DNA of 64,000 nt from JABDIP01 sp965250245 (GTDB lineage Bacteria; Pseudomonadota; Alphaproteobacteria; DSM-16000; Inquilinaceae): the NCBI GenBank assembly GCA_965250245.1, contig OZ252296.1, positions 2,852,001 through 2,916,000 on the forward strand, given 5' to 3'. Under the pieces are notes generated by a model. The model was not told where the DNA came from, made no database searches, and saw only the letters and a list, made by a program, of their open reading frames with translations. Every line of letters begins with the position of its first letter. Positions within the stretch are counted from its first letter, which is position 1. Shown piece after piece: positions 44,102-52,535 of the stretch. A program made the position numbers and the translations under genes.

Positions 44102-44144
44102 TCCGTCCGGACCGGTCCGCTGTCGCTCTCCGCCCACAAACAGA

Positions 44145-44163
44145 TTGTATTATGTTTGTATAC
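44145..44163. promoter_or_regulatory. GntR-type operator candidate (site 1)
   Basis: TTGTATTATGTTTGTATAC, 96 bp before the GntR start, with TTGTAT half-sites repeated. It shares TTGT and TGTATAC ends at the same spacing with the site at 45133-45151 before the lyase gene, so both may be bound by the GntR protein encoded between them. Confidence 0.5.
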
Positions 44164-44258
44164 GGATTGTGGATGACCCCGTCCCTGCCCTAGTCTGCGC
44201 CGCAGGATCGGACGTCCCGGCGGCCCGGTTCGCGGGTGCCCATGTCGAATGGTGGACG

Positions 44259-44945
44259 ATGAGCAAGACCAGCAAGGAACGGCTCTACGCCGATCTCAAG
44301 CGCAAGATCCTGACCCTGGCGCTTGAGCCGGGGGCACATCTGGACGAGACGACGCTGAGCGTCGATTACGGCATCTCGCGCACCCCGCTGCGCGACGTCT
44401 TTCGCCAGCTCGCCGGCGAAGGCTACATCCAGATCCGCGACAATCGCGGCACCATTGTCTCGCCGATGAGCCACAAGAGCATGCGCGACTTCTTCCTGAC
44501 CGCGCCGATGATCTATGCCGCCGTTGCCAGGCTGGCGGCCCAGAACGCCACGCCGGAGCAGGTCGACGGCCTGCGCGCCGTGCAGGCGAAGTTCCGCGCC
44601 GCCGTCGAGGCCGGGTCGGTCGAGGACATGATCTTCTGGAACGACCGCTTCCATTTCGACATGGGGCTGATGGCCGACAACCAGTACCTGATGCCGACCC
44701 TGCAGCGGCTGCTGATCGACCATGCCCGCATCGGCCAGACCTTCTGGCGTGCCCGCGACGACGACATGCGCCGCCGCATCCACGAGGCCGTCGACCACCA
44801 CGACCGCTTCATCGACATCATCGCCGCCGGCGACGCCCAGGCGGCCCACGACCTGACGATGGACCATTGGGCCCTGTCCCGGGACCACATGGAGATGTTC
44901 GTCCGCCCCGACCCGCTGCCGATCGACTCGCTGATCTCCGCCTGA
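44259..44945 (+). CDS. GntR family regulator with FCD-type effector domain
   Basis: 228-aa regulator. ATG 44259 after GGTGGACG gives MSKTSKERLYADLKRKILTL, the normal GntR start, then the winged helix SVDYGISRTPLRDVFRQLAG. The helical effector domain contains DRFHFDMGLMADN and HEAVDHHDRFIDII with metal-site histidines. It sits between two matching operator-like sites and probably regulates itself and the downstream lyase-dehydrogenase-oxidoreductase genes. Confidence 0.88.
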   Translation: MSKTSKERLYADLKRKILTLALEPGAHLDETTLSVDYGISRTPLRDVFRQLAGEGYIQIRDNRGTIVSPMSHKSMRDFFLTAPMIYAAVARLAAQNATPEQVDGLRAVQAKFRAAVEAGSVEDMIFWNDRFHFDMGLMADNQYLMPTLQRLLIDHARIGQTFWRARDDDMRRRIHEAVDHHDRFIDIIAAGDAQAAHDLTMDHWALSRDHMEMFVRPDPLPIDSLISA

Positions 44946-44971
44946 TCAGGTCCGCCGGCGGGCGCTGAAAG

Positions 44972-45091
44972 CCCTCACCCGGCTCGCCGACCCTCGCCAC
45001 CCTCTCCCAGGGGGAGAGGGTTTCCAGCGACGGCTCGTTGGTTCCCTCTCCCTCTGGGAGAGGCGGGCGAGCGAAGCCGAGCGGGTGAGGG
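44972..45091. repeat. Intergenic palindromic repeat, family D (copy 4)
   Basis: Outer arms CCCTCACCCGGCTCGC and GCGAAGCCGAGCGGGTGAGGG type blocks, inner CTCTCCC/GGGAGAGGG pairs. It lies between the GntR stop and the second operator. Confidence 0.85.
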
Positions 45092-45132
45092 CTTCGGCAC
45101 ATGGCGCTTGTAACGGATCATCTCAACCGTTA

Positions 45133-45151
45133 TTGTGTACGAAATGTATAC
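45133..45151. promoter_or_regulatory. GntR-type operator candidate (site 2)
   Basis: TTGTGTACGAAATGTATAC, 13 bp before the ATG of the DapA-family gene; contains TGTATACA. It matches site 1 (44145-44163) at 12 of 19 positions, mainly the two ends, as expected for two operators of one dimeric regulator. Confidence 0.5.
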
Positions 45152-45164
45152 ATGAGACCGGGCC

Positions 45165-46088
45165 ATGCGGTTCGAGGGCATCTATACCCCGATCGTCACC
45201 CCTCATCGGGACGACCATTCCATCGACCGTGACCGCTTCGCGGAGATCGCGGAGCACCTGATCGCGGCCGGCGTGCACGGCCTCATCCTGGCCGGCACGA
45301 CGGGCGAGTATTACGCGCAGTCGCCCGAAGAGCGGGTCGAGTTGATGGGGCTGGCCAAGGCGGTCATCAAGGACCGGGTGCCGCTGATCGTCGGCACAGG
45401 CGCCATCCGCACCGAGGACTCGATCGAATTCGCGCAGGCGGCCAAGGCGGCCGGGGCCGATGCCATCATGATCGCCACGCCACCCTATGCCGCCCCGACC
45501 GGCCGGGAGAACGCCCTGCACGCCCTGGCGATCGACCGGGCCGTCAACCTGCCGGTGCTGCTCTACAACTATCCCGGCCGCACCGGCGCGGAGATGGACC
45601 AGGACTATCTAGACCGGGTCGGCCGCTCGCCGAACTTCCGCGCCATCAAGGAGAGCTCCGGCGACATCAACCGGCTGCACCTGCTGGCCCGCGACTACCC
45701 GCATATCCAGCTCGCCTGCGGCATGGACGACCAGGCCCTGGAGTTCTTCGCCTGGGGGGCGACGAGCTGGGTCTGCGCCGGCTCCAATTTCGCGCCGGAG
45801 GCCCATATCGCGCTGTGGCGCGCCTGCCGGGTGAACGGCGATTTCGACACCGGACGGCGCATCATGTCGGCCATGCTGCCGCTGATGCGGGTGCTGGAAC
45901 AGGGCGGCAAGTTCGTCCAATGCATCAAGCACGGGCTCGCCCTTCGCGGTATTCCGGCCGGACCGCCGCGCCGGCCGCTGCAGCCGCTCAACAAGGATGA
46001 GAAGCGGGCGCTTGCGGAGACAGTCAAAATCATGGACGCGACCATCGAGGCGATCGAAGCGGAGTCACGCGCATGTCCGACCTCCTGA
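45165..46088 (+). CDS. Dihydrodipicolinate synthase (DapA) family lyase
   Basis: 307-aa class I lyase of the DapA/NAL family. The Schiff-base Lys is Lys 162 in FRAIKESSGD, the catalytic Tyr is Tyr 136 in LLYNYPGRTG, and the carboxylate-binding loop is AGTTGEYYAQSPEE. Housekeeping DapA is unlikely because the gene lies in a regulated catabolic unit with aldehyde dehydrogenase and DAO-type oxidoreductase genes. Relatives in such settings are keto-deoxy sugar-acid dehydratases or the pyrroline-hydroxycarboxylate deaminase of hydroxyproline breakdown. It overlaps the next gene by 16 bases. Confidence 0.87.
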   Translation: MRFEGIYTPIVTPHRDDHSIDRDRFAEIAEHLIAAGVHGLILAGTTGEYYAQSPEERVELMGLAKAVIKDRVPLIVGTGAIRTEDSIEFAQAAKAAGADAIMIATPPYAAPTGRENALHALAIDRAVNLPVLLYNYPGRTGAEMDQDYLDRVGRSPNFRAIKESSGDINRLHLLARDYPHIQLACGMDDQALEFFAWGATSWVCAGSNFAPEAHIALWRACRVNGDFDTGRRIMSAMLPLMRVLEQGGKFVQCIKHGLALRGIPAGPPRRPLQPLNKDEKRALAETVKIMDATIEAIEAESRACPTS

Positions 46089-47593
46089 CCCGTGCCGAAT
46101 ACGGCGCCATCGCCGACAATCTGGACCTGCCGCGCACCGCCTTCATCGATGGCGCCTTCCGGCCGGCGCAGTCCGGCGCCACCTTCCCGACCATCAACCC
46201 GGACACCGGAGAAACCCTTGCCGAGCTTGCCTCCTGCAGCGCCGACGACATCGATTTCGCCGCGGCCAAGGCGCGCGAGGCCTTCGAGGACGGCCGCTGG
46301 TCGCGGCTGCTTCCGGCCGAACGCAAGGAGATTCTGATCCGGCTGGCCAAGCTGATCACCCGCAACCGCCGCGAGCTGGCGGTGATGGAGAGCCTGGACT
46401 CCGGCAAGCCGATTCGCGACTGCGAGACCATCGACGTGCCGGAGACGGTCAACACCCTGAAATGGCACGCCGAGGCGATCGACAAGATCTACGACCAATG
46501 CGCCCCGGCCGGCGACGACGTCATGGCGGTCATTGCCCGCGAGCCGATCGGCGTGGTCGGTCTGGTGCTGCCCTGGAACTTCCCGCTGCTGATGCTGGCC
46601 TGGAAGATCGGCCCGGCGCTGGCCTCCGGCTGCTCGGTGATCGTCAAGCCGGCGGAGCAGACCTCGCTCACGGCGCTCCGGGTCGCGGAGCTCGCCATGG
46701 AAGCGGGCGTGCCGCGTGGCGTGCTGAACGTCGTCACCGGCGACGGGCCGACCACCGGCGAGCCGCTCGGCCTGCATCCGGATGTCGACATGGTGTCCTT
46801 CACGGGCTCGACCGAGACCGGCCGGCGCTTCCTGCGCTACGCCGCCGATTCCAACCTGAAGAAGGTGACCCTGGAATGCGGCGGCAAGAATCCGGCCCTG
46901 GTGCTGGACGATGCCGAGGACCTCGACCTGGTCGCCGGCCATCTGGTCAACGGCGCCTTCTGGAACATGGGTGAGAACTGCTCGGCCAGTTCCCGGCTGA
47001 TCGTGCACAAAGCGGTCAAGGACGCGCTGATGGAGCGCCTGCTGGCCCGTGCCCGCGAGTGGCGCACCGGCGACCCGCTCGACCCCGCCAACCATCTTGG
47101 GCCCCTGGTCGACCGCGAGCATTTCGAGAAGGTCACCGGCCATGTCGAGCGCGGCCGGGCCTCGGCCACCGTCGCGCTGGGTGGCACCGGCGAGGACGGC
47201 TATGTCGAGCCCACCATCTTTGACGCGGTCAAGGCGGCCGACGCGTTGGCGCGGGAGGAAATTTTCGGACCCGTTCTCTCGGTCATCAGCGTCGCCTCGG
47301 CCGAGGAGGCGGTGGCGGTCGCCAACGACACCCAGTATGGCCTCGCCGCCTCGGTGTTCTCCGCCAACGGCCGCAGGGCCCTCCGGGCGGCGCGCGCGAT
47401 CCGCGCCGGCACGGTGACGGTCAACTGCTATGGCGAGGGCGACATCACCACGCCCTTCGGCGGCTACAAGCAATCCGGCTTCGGCGGCCGCGACAACGCC
47501 GTGCACGCCCACGACCAGTACACCGAGCTTAAGACCATCTGGATCGACCTGACAGACCAGTCCGCCGAGGACTCGGTCGAGATTTCGAGCTAA
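46073..47593 (+). CDS. Aldehyde dehydrogenase (PuuC-like)
   Basis: 506-aa NAD(P)-dependent aldehyde dehydrogenase. Glu in TLECGGKNPALVL and the catalytic Cys near 302 in NMGENCSASSRL are intact; LPWNFPLLMLAWKIGPAL and FTGSTETGRRFL bind the cofactor. The ends (AEAIDKIYDQ and HDQYTELKTIWIDL) resemble gamma-glutamyl-aminobutyraldehyde dehydrogenase. It could equally oxidise 2-oxoglutarate semialdehyde from the lyase upstream. Start ATG 46073 lies within the lyase gene, so the two are coupled. Confidence 0.9.
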   Translation: MSDLLTRAEYGAIADNLDLPRTAFIDGAFRPAQSGATFPTINPDTGETLAELASCSADDIDFAAAKAREAFEDGRWSRLLPAERKEILIRLAKLITRNRRELAVMESLDSGKPIRDCETIDVPETVNTLKWHAEAIDKIYDQCAPAGDDVMAVIAREPIGVVGLVLPWNFPLLMLAWKIGPALASGCSVIVKPAEQTSLTALRVAELAMEAGVPRGVLNVVTGDGPTTGEPLGLHPDVDMVSFTGSTETGRRFLRYAADSNLKKVTLECGGKNPALVLDDAEDLDLVAGHLVNGAFWNMGENCSASSRLIVHKAVKDALMERLLARAREWRTGDPLDPANHLGPLVDREHFEKVTGHVERGRASATVALGGTGEDGYVEPTIFDAVKAADALAREEIFGPVLSVISVASAEEAVAVANDTQYGLAASVFSANGRRALRAARAIRAGTVTVNCYGEGDITTPFGGYKQSGFGGRDNAVHAHDQYTELKTIWIDLTDQSAEDSVEISS

Positions 47594-47650
47594 CCGAAAG
47601 GGCGGGTTGGTGATCTCAAGCCTTTTGAATCGCGGATGGGACAGCCCTTC

Positions 47651-47776
47651 CCCCTCACCCTCCCGCTACGCGGGTCCCTCCCTCTCCCCAAGGAGAGGGA
47701 AACCAAACGCTGCCTCGATTCCCCTCTCCTTGGGGAGAGGGAGGGACCCGCGGCGAAGCCGTGGGAGGGTGAGGGG
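47651..47776. repeat. Intergenic palindromic repeat, family D (copy 5)
   Basis: CCCCTCACCCTCCCGCTACG with inverse GTGGGAGGGTGAGGGG, and inner CTCCCCAAGGAGAGGG blocks. Its inner part is nearly the same as the copy at 20713-20849. It separates the aldehyde dehydrogenase from the FAD oxidoreductase gene. Confidence 0.85.
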
Positions 47777-47839
47777 GAGCACCGCCCATCAGCATCGCGG
47801 CACAACTCTTGCCGCAAGAATTCTCATCTCACGGTCCAG

Positions 47840-49186
47840 ATGACCGCCAAGCCGATCACCGTCACGCGGCTTCCGAAGGACCCGGGCCCGGCCGCCTGGA
47901 ACGCCATCCTGCCGGCGCGCCCGCCGGCGCGGGTGCTGGAGGAACGGATCACCGCCGACTGGCTGGTCATCGGCGCCGGATGGGCCGGGCTCGCCGCCGC
48001 CCGCCGGCTGATCCAGCTCCGCGGCGGCGACCGCATCGTGGTGCTGGATGCCGCGCGGGTCGCCGAGGGGCCGGCCGGCCGCAATTCCGGCTTCATGATC
48101 GACCTGCCCCACGATCTGAGCTCGGACAGCTACAGCGGCGCCGCCGACAAGGACCGTCGGCAGATCGCCATGAACCGGGCCGCCATCGCCTTCTCCGCCG
48201 AGGCGGCGGAGGAATACGGCATGCCGGACGAGGCCTTTGCCCAGGTCGGCAAGACCAACGGGGCGGCCACCGAGCGCGGTCTCGCCCACAACGCGGATTT
48301 CGCCGGCCATCTCGAGGGGCTCGGCGAGCCCTTCGAGACGCTCGACGCCCAGGCGATGCGGGATCTCACCGGAACCGATTTCTACCAGGGCGGCCTCTAC
48401 ACGCCCGGCGCCGCGGTCGCGCAGCCGGCGATGTTCACCCGCACCGTCGCCGAGGCCCTGTCCCGCACGCTCGACCTGTTCGAGGGCACGCCCGTCGTCT
48501 CCCTGTCTCGCAACGGCGGCGACTGGACCGCCGAGACCCCGAAGGGCGCGGTGACCGCGCCGCGGGTCATCCTGGCGGTGAACGGCCATGCGGAGAGCTT
48601 CGGCTTCTTCCGCCGCCGGCTGCTGCACGTCTTCACCTATGCCTCCATGACCCGGGCGCTGAGCGAGGACGAGGTCCGGCGGCTCGGCGGCCGGCCGCGC
48701 TGGGGCGTGCTGCCGGCGGACCCCATGGGCAGCACCGTGCGCCGCATCTCCGGCACCGGCGGCGACCGCATCGTGGTGCGCAACCGCTTCACCTACGATC
48801 CCGGCATGGAGGTCTCCGACGCCCGGCTGCGCGCCGTCGCCCGCGATCATGACGCCAGCTACGCCAACCGCTTCCCGATGCTGAAGGACGTGGAGATGGA
48901 GTACCGCTGGGGCGGCCGCCTCTGCCTCTCCCGCAACGACGTCCCGGCGTTCGGCGAGCTGGAGCCCGGCCTCTTCTCCGCCTGCTGCCAGAACGGCCTC
49001 GGCACCACCAAGGGCACCCTCTCCGGCATGCTGGCGGCCGAGCTCGCCGCCCAGGCCAACAACCCGATGATCGAGGAAATGCTGGCCTTCGCCCCGCCGA
49101 CCCGCCTGCCCCCCGAACCCTTCACCTGGCTCGGCGCCAACGCCACCATGCGCTGGAAGGAGCACAAGGCGGGGCGGGAGCTATAG
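47840..49186 (+). CDS. FAD-dependent oxidoreductase, DAO family
   Basis: 448-aa flavoprotein. The Rossmann motif is WLVIGAGWAGLAAARRLIQL (about residue 35), followed by VLDAARVAEGPAGRNSGFMI; the C-terminal half contains WGGRLCLSRNDVPAFGELE and CQNGLGTTKGTLSG, the FAD-contact region. ATG 47840 is chosen because it follows the repeat and fits family length. It probably oxidises an amine or imino acid and works with the upstream aldehyde dehydrogenase and lyase. Its last 279 bp are duplicated at 52163-52441 with only synonymous differences. Confidence 0.87.
   Translation: MTAKPITVTRLPKDPGPAAWNAILPARPPARVLEERITADWLVIGAGWAGLAAARRLIQLRGGDRIVVLDAARVAEGPAGRNSGFMIDLPHDLSSDSYSGAADKDRRQIAMNRAAIAFSAEAAEEYGMPDEAFAQVGKTNGAATERGLAHNADFAGHLEGLGEPFETLDAQAMRDLTGTDFYQGGLYTPGAAVAQPAMFTRTVAEALSRTLDLFEGTPVVSLSRNGGDWTAETPKGAVTAPRVILAVNGHAESFGFFRRRLLHVFTYASMTRALSEDEVRRLGGRPRWGVLPADPMGSTVRRISGTGGDRIVVRNRFTYDPGMEVSDARLRAVARDHDASYANRFPMLKDVEMEYRWGGRLCLSRNDVPAFGELEPGLFSACCQNGLGTTKGTLSGMLAAELAAQANNPMIEEMLAFAPPTRLPPEPFTWLGANATMRWKEHKAGREL
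48908..49186 (+). repeat. Left copy of a 279-bp direct repeat (3' end of the FAD oxidoreductase gene)
   Basis: Matches 52163-52441 at 271 of 279 positions. All eight differences fall at third codon positions and are synonymous. The repeat starts at the Trp codon of WGGRLCLSRNDV and ends exactly at the stop codon. The distance between copies is 3255 bp. Confidence 0.95.
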
Positions 49187-49475
49187 GGCGGTCCGGCGCA
49201 GAAATCCGGGCGATATCCGCGTCTCTGACTACGTCTCCCTGCAGCACCCAGACGACTTGATGCGCCGAATTTGCTCCTTCCAGAGGGCTGACGATGTGGC
49301 CCATGCGCGCTCGAATTCGCCGATTAGCAAGCGACGGACCGCGACTGTGTCGCAATCAGCCGGCCATTCGAGTTGAGCCGTCTTAGGGTGAGACGCCTGG
49401 CCGTGGTACGTTTTCACCAGGCTACTAGCTTGGGGCGGTGTGCTGGCGGGCCTCTCGCTCCCTGAGGGATCCGAA
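49187..49475. other. 289-bp leader between oxidoreductase stop and STAND gene
   Basis: Inside the direct-repeat-bounded segment. Composition is less GC-rich than the neighbouring host genes. A minus-strand frame, 49229-49501, could encode about 90 residues ending ALWKEQIRRIKSSGCCRET, but it overlaps the downstream start and matches nothing I know, so no gene is called. No inverted terminal repeats or integrase site are evident. Confidence 0.4.
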
Positions 49476-52121
49476 ATGACAGCGGCGGTTGGCGCCACCA
49501 ATCGGCGGGATCACGATCTCTGCTTGATGTTCACCGATATCGAGGGATCGACCCGTCTCCTTGAGTCGATCGGTCCGCTCTATCCGAGCGTCCTCAAGCG
49601 CCACAACGAAATTCTGTCTCACGCGATCGCCCGGCAAGACGGACGCCAGGTGAATACCGCAGGAGACGCGGTGTTCGCGGTTTTTGCCGATCCCTCCGCC
49701 GGGCTCCGGGCCGCCGTCGATGCGCAGAAGGCGTTTCACGACGAAATCTGGCCGGATGGACGCGAAATGCGAGTCCGCATCGGACTGCATACCGGTGCTG
49801 TGCAATCGCTCGGCGACGATTTCGTGGGTCTGGAGATCCACCGAGCGGCACGGATCAGCGCCTCCGCCCATGGCGGTCAAATCGTCCTCTCCGAAGAAGC
49901 GCATTCCCGAGTATCCGAGGACGCGCTACCCGAAGGTGTCCGGTTTCGCGACCTGGGGACGCATCATCTCAAAGACCTTCGGTTCCCCGAGCGGATCTTT
50001 GACATTGTCATTGTGGGGCTGCCGGATTCCTTCCCGCCACTGCGCTCACTCGGCGGACGTCGGACCAACCTGCCTTCCGATCCGGTCGAGTTGGTCGGTC
50101 GAGCGAAGGAGACAAGACAGGTTCGCGATTTGCTCACTGGGGACCACTGCCGGCTGGTAACGCTGACGGGCCCTGGCGGAACCGGAAAGACCAGCCTCGC
50201 TTTGGCAATTGCCCAGAGCGTCCAGCACGAGTTCGCCGGCGGCACCCACTGGGTACAACTCGGTGAAGTAGCCAGCGCCGATCTCGTCGTGTCGGCCATC
50301 GCCCAGTCTCTTGGCATTCCACAAATGCCCGGCCTTTCGCCGCAGGACGCTATCCGCAACGCGATCGTGGATGAGCAGTTCCTTTTGGCCCTCGACACCT
50401 TCGAACATGTAGTCGACGCAGCTCCGTTGATCGCGAAGTTGTTAGGCGACTGCCCTAACCTCACCATCCTGGTGACGAGCCGTGAAATTCTCAGCCTACG
50501 ATTGGAGACCGTGTTTGAGGTCCAGCCACTGCCCATACCCGGGGTCGGTGATGGGCTCGACGCGATCCGGTCGAAAGATGCAGTCTCGCTCTTCGTCGAG
50601 CGGGTCCGCGACAAGCGGCCAGGATTCGCCGTCACTAAGGACAATTCCGATGCAATTGCGCGAATCTGTCGACGCCTCGACGGGTTGCCACTTGCCATCG
50701 AGCTGGCCGCCGCCCACGGTGCGCTGCTTGAGCCTGAAGAGCTGGAAGTCCGTCTCGCCGGCAGCCTGGATTTCCTAAAGTACACGCGTCGCGATCTCAA
50801 CCCAAGACACCGGGCTCTGCGCCAGACCATCGCGTGGAGTGACGCCACGCTCTCCGAGCCGCAGCGTCGTCTGTTGCGGTGTGTCTCCGTGTTCTCCGGT
50901 GGATTCGATATCGAGGCAGCCGAGGCCGTAGTGCACCACCTCGACGCTGTCGATCACGATGTACTTGACGGTCTCGAATCGCTGGTCGCAAAGAGCCTAC
51001 TGCAGCGCAGAGACGCTTTGGGCCGACCGCGTCTGCGAATGTTGGATACGATCCGCGAATACTCATTTGAGGGGCTGGCCGCCAGCCCTGATCACGCCCT
51101 GGTGCTGGCCGGCCACGCCGCTCACTATGATGCCGTGGTCGCTGCTGCATCGTCGCATCTCCTGGGGGAAGGCCAGCGGCCCCATGTCGAGCAACTGTTT
51201 CTCGAGTCCGGCAATATCCGGGCGGCGCTCGAGTGGGCATTGAAGCAGCCGGATGGCGAGATGACCGCCCGTTTCCTTGAACACCTGAAATGGTTCTGGA
51301 TGTCGCGCGGGCTGGGTGCCGAAGCACTCGGTTGGACCCGCCAGGCATTGGAGAGGACCGAGGCGCTCGGTGACACCCGTCCGAGGGCAGTAGCGCTGGA
51401 CGTTGCGTGCTGGGTGCGGGCGAACGCCAATGGCTTTACGGGTGCACTGGAGCCGGCCGTCGAGAGCCTACGCATTTACAAGGTGCTTGGCGACAAATCG
51501 GGGATGGCCTGGGCGGGTTACATCGCCGCTGGGGCGATGGCGTATGCCGGGCGAATGGTCGAGGCCATGGCGCTGTATGACGAGACGCGGCAGTTGTTTC
51601 ACGATCTCGACGATATCCACGGCGAGGCGATCGTGCTCACTGGGATCGCCGAGGCCAAACGGCTAGAGGGAAACCTCATTGATTCCGAGAGTCTTCACGA
51701 GCAAGCGTACGCATTGTTTCAGCAAGCTGACGATACGCTCTATTTGCAGCTTTCTTCGAACAATCGGGCGCAGCTACGCCTGCTTGCCGGCGATTGGAAG
51801 AGCGCCACGAGGTTTGCTTCAGATGCAATGGCCTTGGGTGAAACCTACGACTATCCGTTCCACTTGGTTTACGCTGTGATGTCGATGGGCGCGGTTGCCC
51901 TGATGAAGGGAGATGCCGTGCACGCCGCCAGAGTTTTCGGCGCCGTGGAATCCCGCTTGGACCAGCTTGGTGTTAAATTCGAACCCGTGGACGAATTGCA
52001 ATACGAGCGCTACTGCAGGACCGCCCGTGAAACGCTCGGCGACGCCGAATACGAGGCCGCCACCGGCGCCGGCGCGGCGCTGCCCTGGAAGGACGTAATC
52101 GCCGACGCCCACTCCGTATGA
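49476..52121 (+). CDS. Cyclase-homology domain / STAND (NB-ARC-like) ATPase / TPR protein
   Basis: 881-aa three-part signalling protein. Residues 10-180 are a class III cyclase homology domain: LMFTDIEGSTRLLESIG and NTAGDAVFAVF keep both metal Asps, but the Asn normally in VNxAAR is His (GLEIHRAARISA), so catalysis may be altered. A STAND ATPase follows: Walker A GPGGTGKTSLALAIAQ (about 231), Walker B LLALDTFEHV, VTSREIL and LDGLPLAIELAAA. The C-terminal third (about 590-860) is TPR-like helical repeats. No DNA-binding domain is seen. Start ATG 49476 with GAGGGATCC. Codons are visibly less GC-biased than neighbours and the gene lies between 279-bp direct repeats, pointing to acquisition. Confidence 0.85.
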   Translation: MTAAVGATNRRDHDLCLMFTDIEGSTRLLESIGPLYPSVLKRHNEILSHAIARQDGRQVNTAGDAVFAVFADPSAGLRAAVDAQKAFHDEIWPDGREMRVRIGLHTGAVQSLGDDFVGLEIHRAARISASAHGGQIVLSEEAHSRVSEDALPEGVRFRDLGTHHLKDLRFPERIFDIVIVGLPDSFPPLRSLGGRRTNLPSDPVELVGRAKETRQVRDLLTGDHCRLVTLTGPGGTGKTSLALAIAQSVQHEFAGGTHWVQLGEVASADLVVSAIAQSLGIPQMPGLSPQDAIRNAIVDEQFLLALDTFEHVVDAAPLIAKLLGDCPNLTILVTSREILSLRLETVFEVQPLPIPGVGDGLDAIRSKDAVSLFVERVRDKRPGFAVTKDNSDAIARICRRLDGLPLAIELAAAHGALLEPEELEVRLAGSLDFLKYTRRDLNPRHRALRQTIAWSDATLSEPQRRLLRCVSVFSGGFDIEAAEAVVHHLDAVDHDVLDGLESLVAKSLLQRRDALGRPRLRMLDTIREYSFEGLAASPDHALVLAGHAAHYDAVVAAASSHLLGEGQRPHVEQLFLESGNIRAALEWALKQPDGEMTARFLEHLKWFWMSRGLGAEALGWTRQALERTEALGDTRPRAVALDVACWVRANANGFTGALEPAVESLRIYKVLGDKSGMAWAGYIAAGAMAYAGRMVEAMALYDETRQLFHDLDDIHGEAIVLTGIAEAKRLEGNLIDSESLHEQAYALFQQADDTLYLQLSSNNRAQLRLLAGDWKSATRFASDAMALGETYDYPFHLVYAVMSMGAVALMKGDAVHAARVFGAVESRLDQLGVKFEPVDELQYERYCRTARETLGDAEYEAATGAGAALPWKDVIADAHSV

Positions 52122-52441
52122 GCGGTCCGGAATTCCTGAGTAGCTGCCGCTCCGGTCCAACTTGGGGCGGCCGCCTTTGCCTCTCCCGCAACGACGTGCC
52201 GGCTTTCGGCGAGCTGGAGCCCGGCCTCTTCTCCGCCTGCTGCCAGAACGGCCTCGGCACCACCAAGGGCACCCTCTCCGGCATGCTGGCGGCCGAGCTC
52301 GCCGCCCAGGCCAACAACCCGATGATCGAGGAGATGCTGGCCTTCGCCCCGCCGACCCGCCTGCCTCCCGAACCCTTCACCTGGCTCGGCGCCAACGCCA
52401 CCATGCGCTGGAAGGAGCACAAGGCCGGGCGAGAGCTCTAG
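52118..52441 (+). pseudogene. Duplicated C-terminal fragment of the FAD oxidoreductase
   Basis: 107-codon open frame whose residues 16-107 are identical to the last 92 residues of the oxidoreductase encoded at 47840-49186. The first 15 residues (MSGPEFLSSCRSGPT) come from unrelated sequence. It lacks the FAD Rossmann domain and cannot be an enzyme. The ATG overlaps the stop of the STAND gene (ATGA), so it may still be translated. The third-position-only divergence shows this end came from an intact, diverged allele, not from a decaying local duplicate. Confidence 0.9.
52163..52441 (+). repeat. Right copy of the 279-bp direct repeat
   Basis: Partner of 48908-49186. Recombination between the two would remove 3255 bp, including the whole STAND gene, and leave an intact oxidoreductase gene. 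Confidence 0.95.
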
Positions 52442-52535
52442 CGCCTTCCGAGTGCCGAAGTCGTCAGCTACTGTCCCCACGACGGACGATCGCGGCTCCG
52501 GACCCACGCCGCATTGAACGGGAAAGGTCACGGCG

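Noticed and set aside
49229..49501. Minus-strand frame of about 90 codons in the inserted segment, possible integrase or replication remnant.
   Set aside because: It overlaps the STAND gene start, has no recognised motif and no clear ribosome site; kept only as a note under the intergenic entry.
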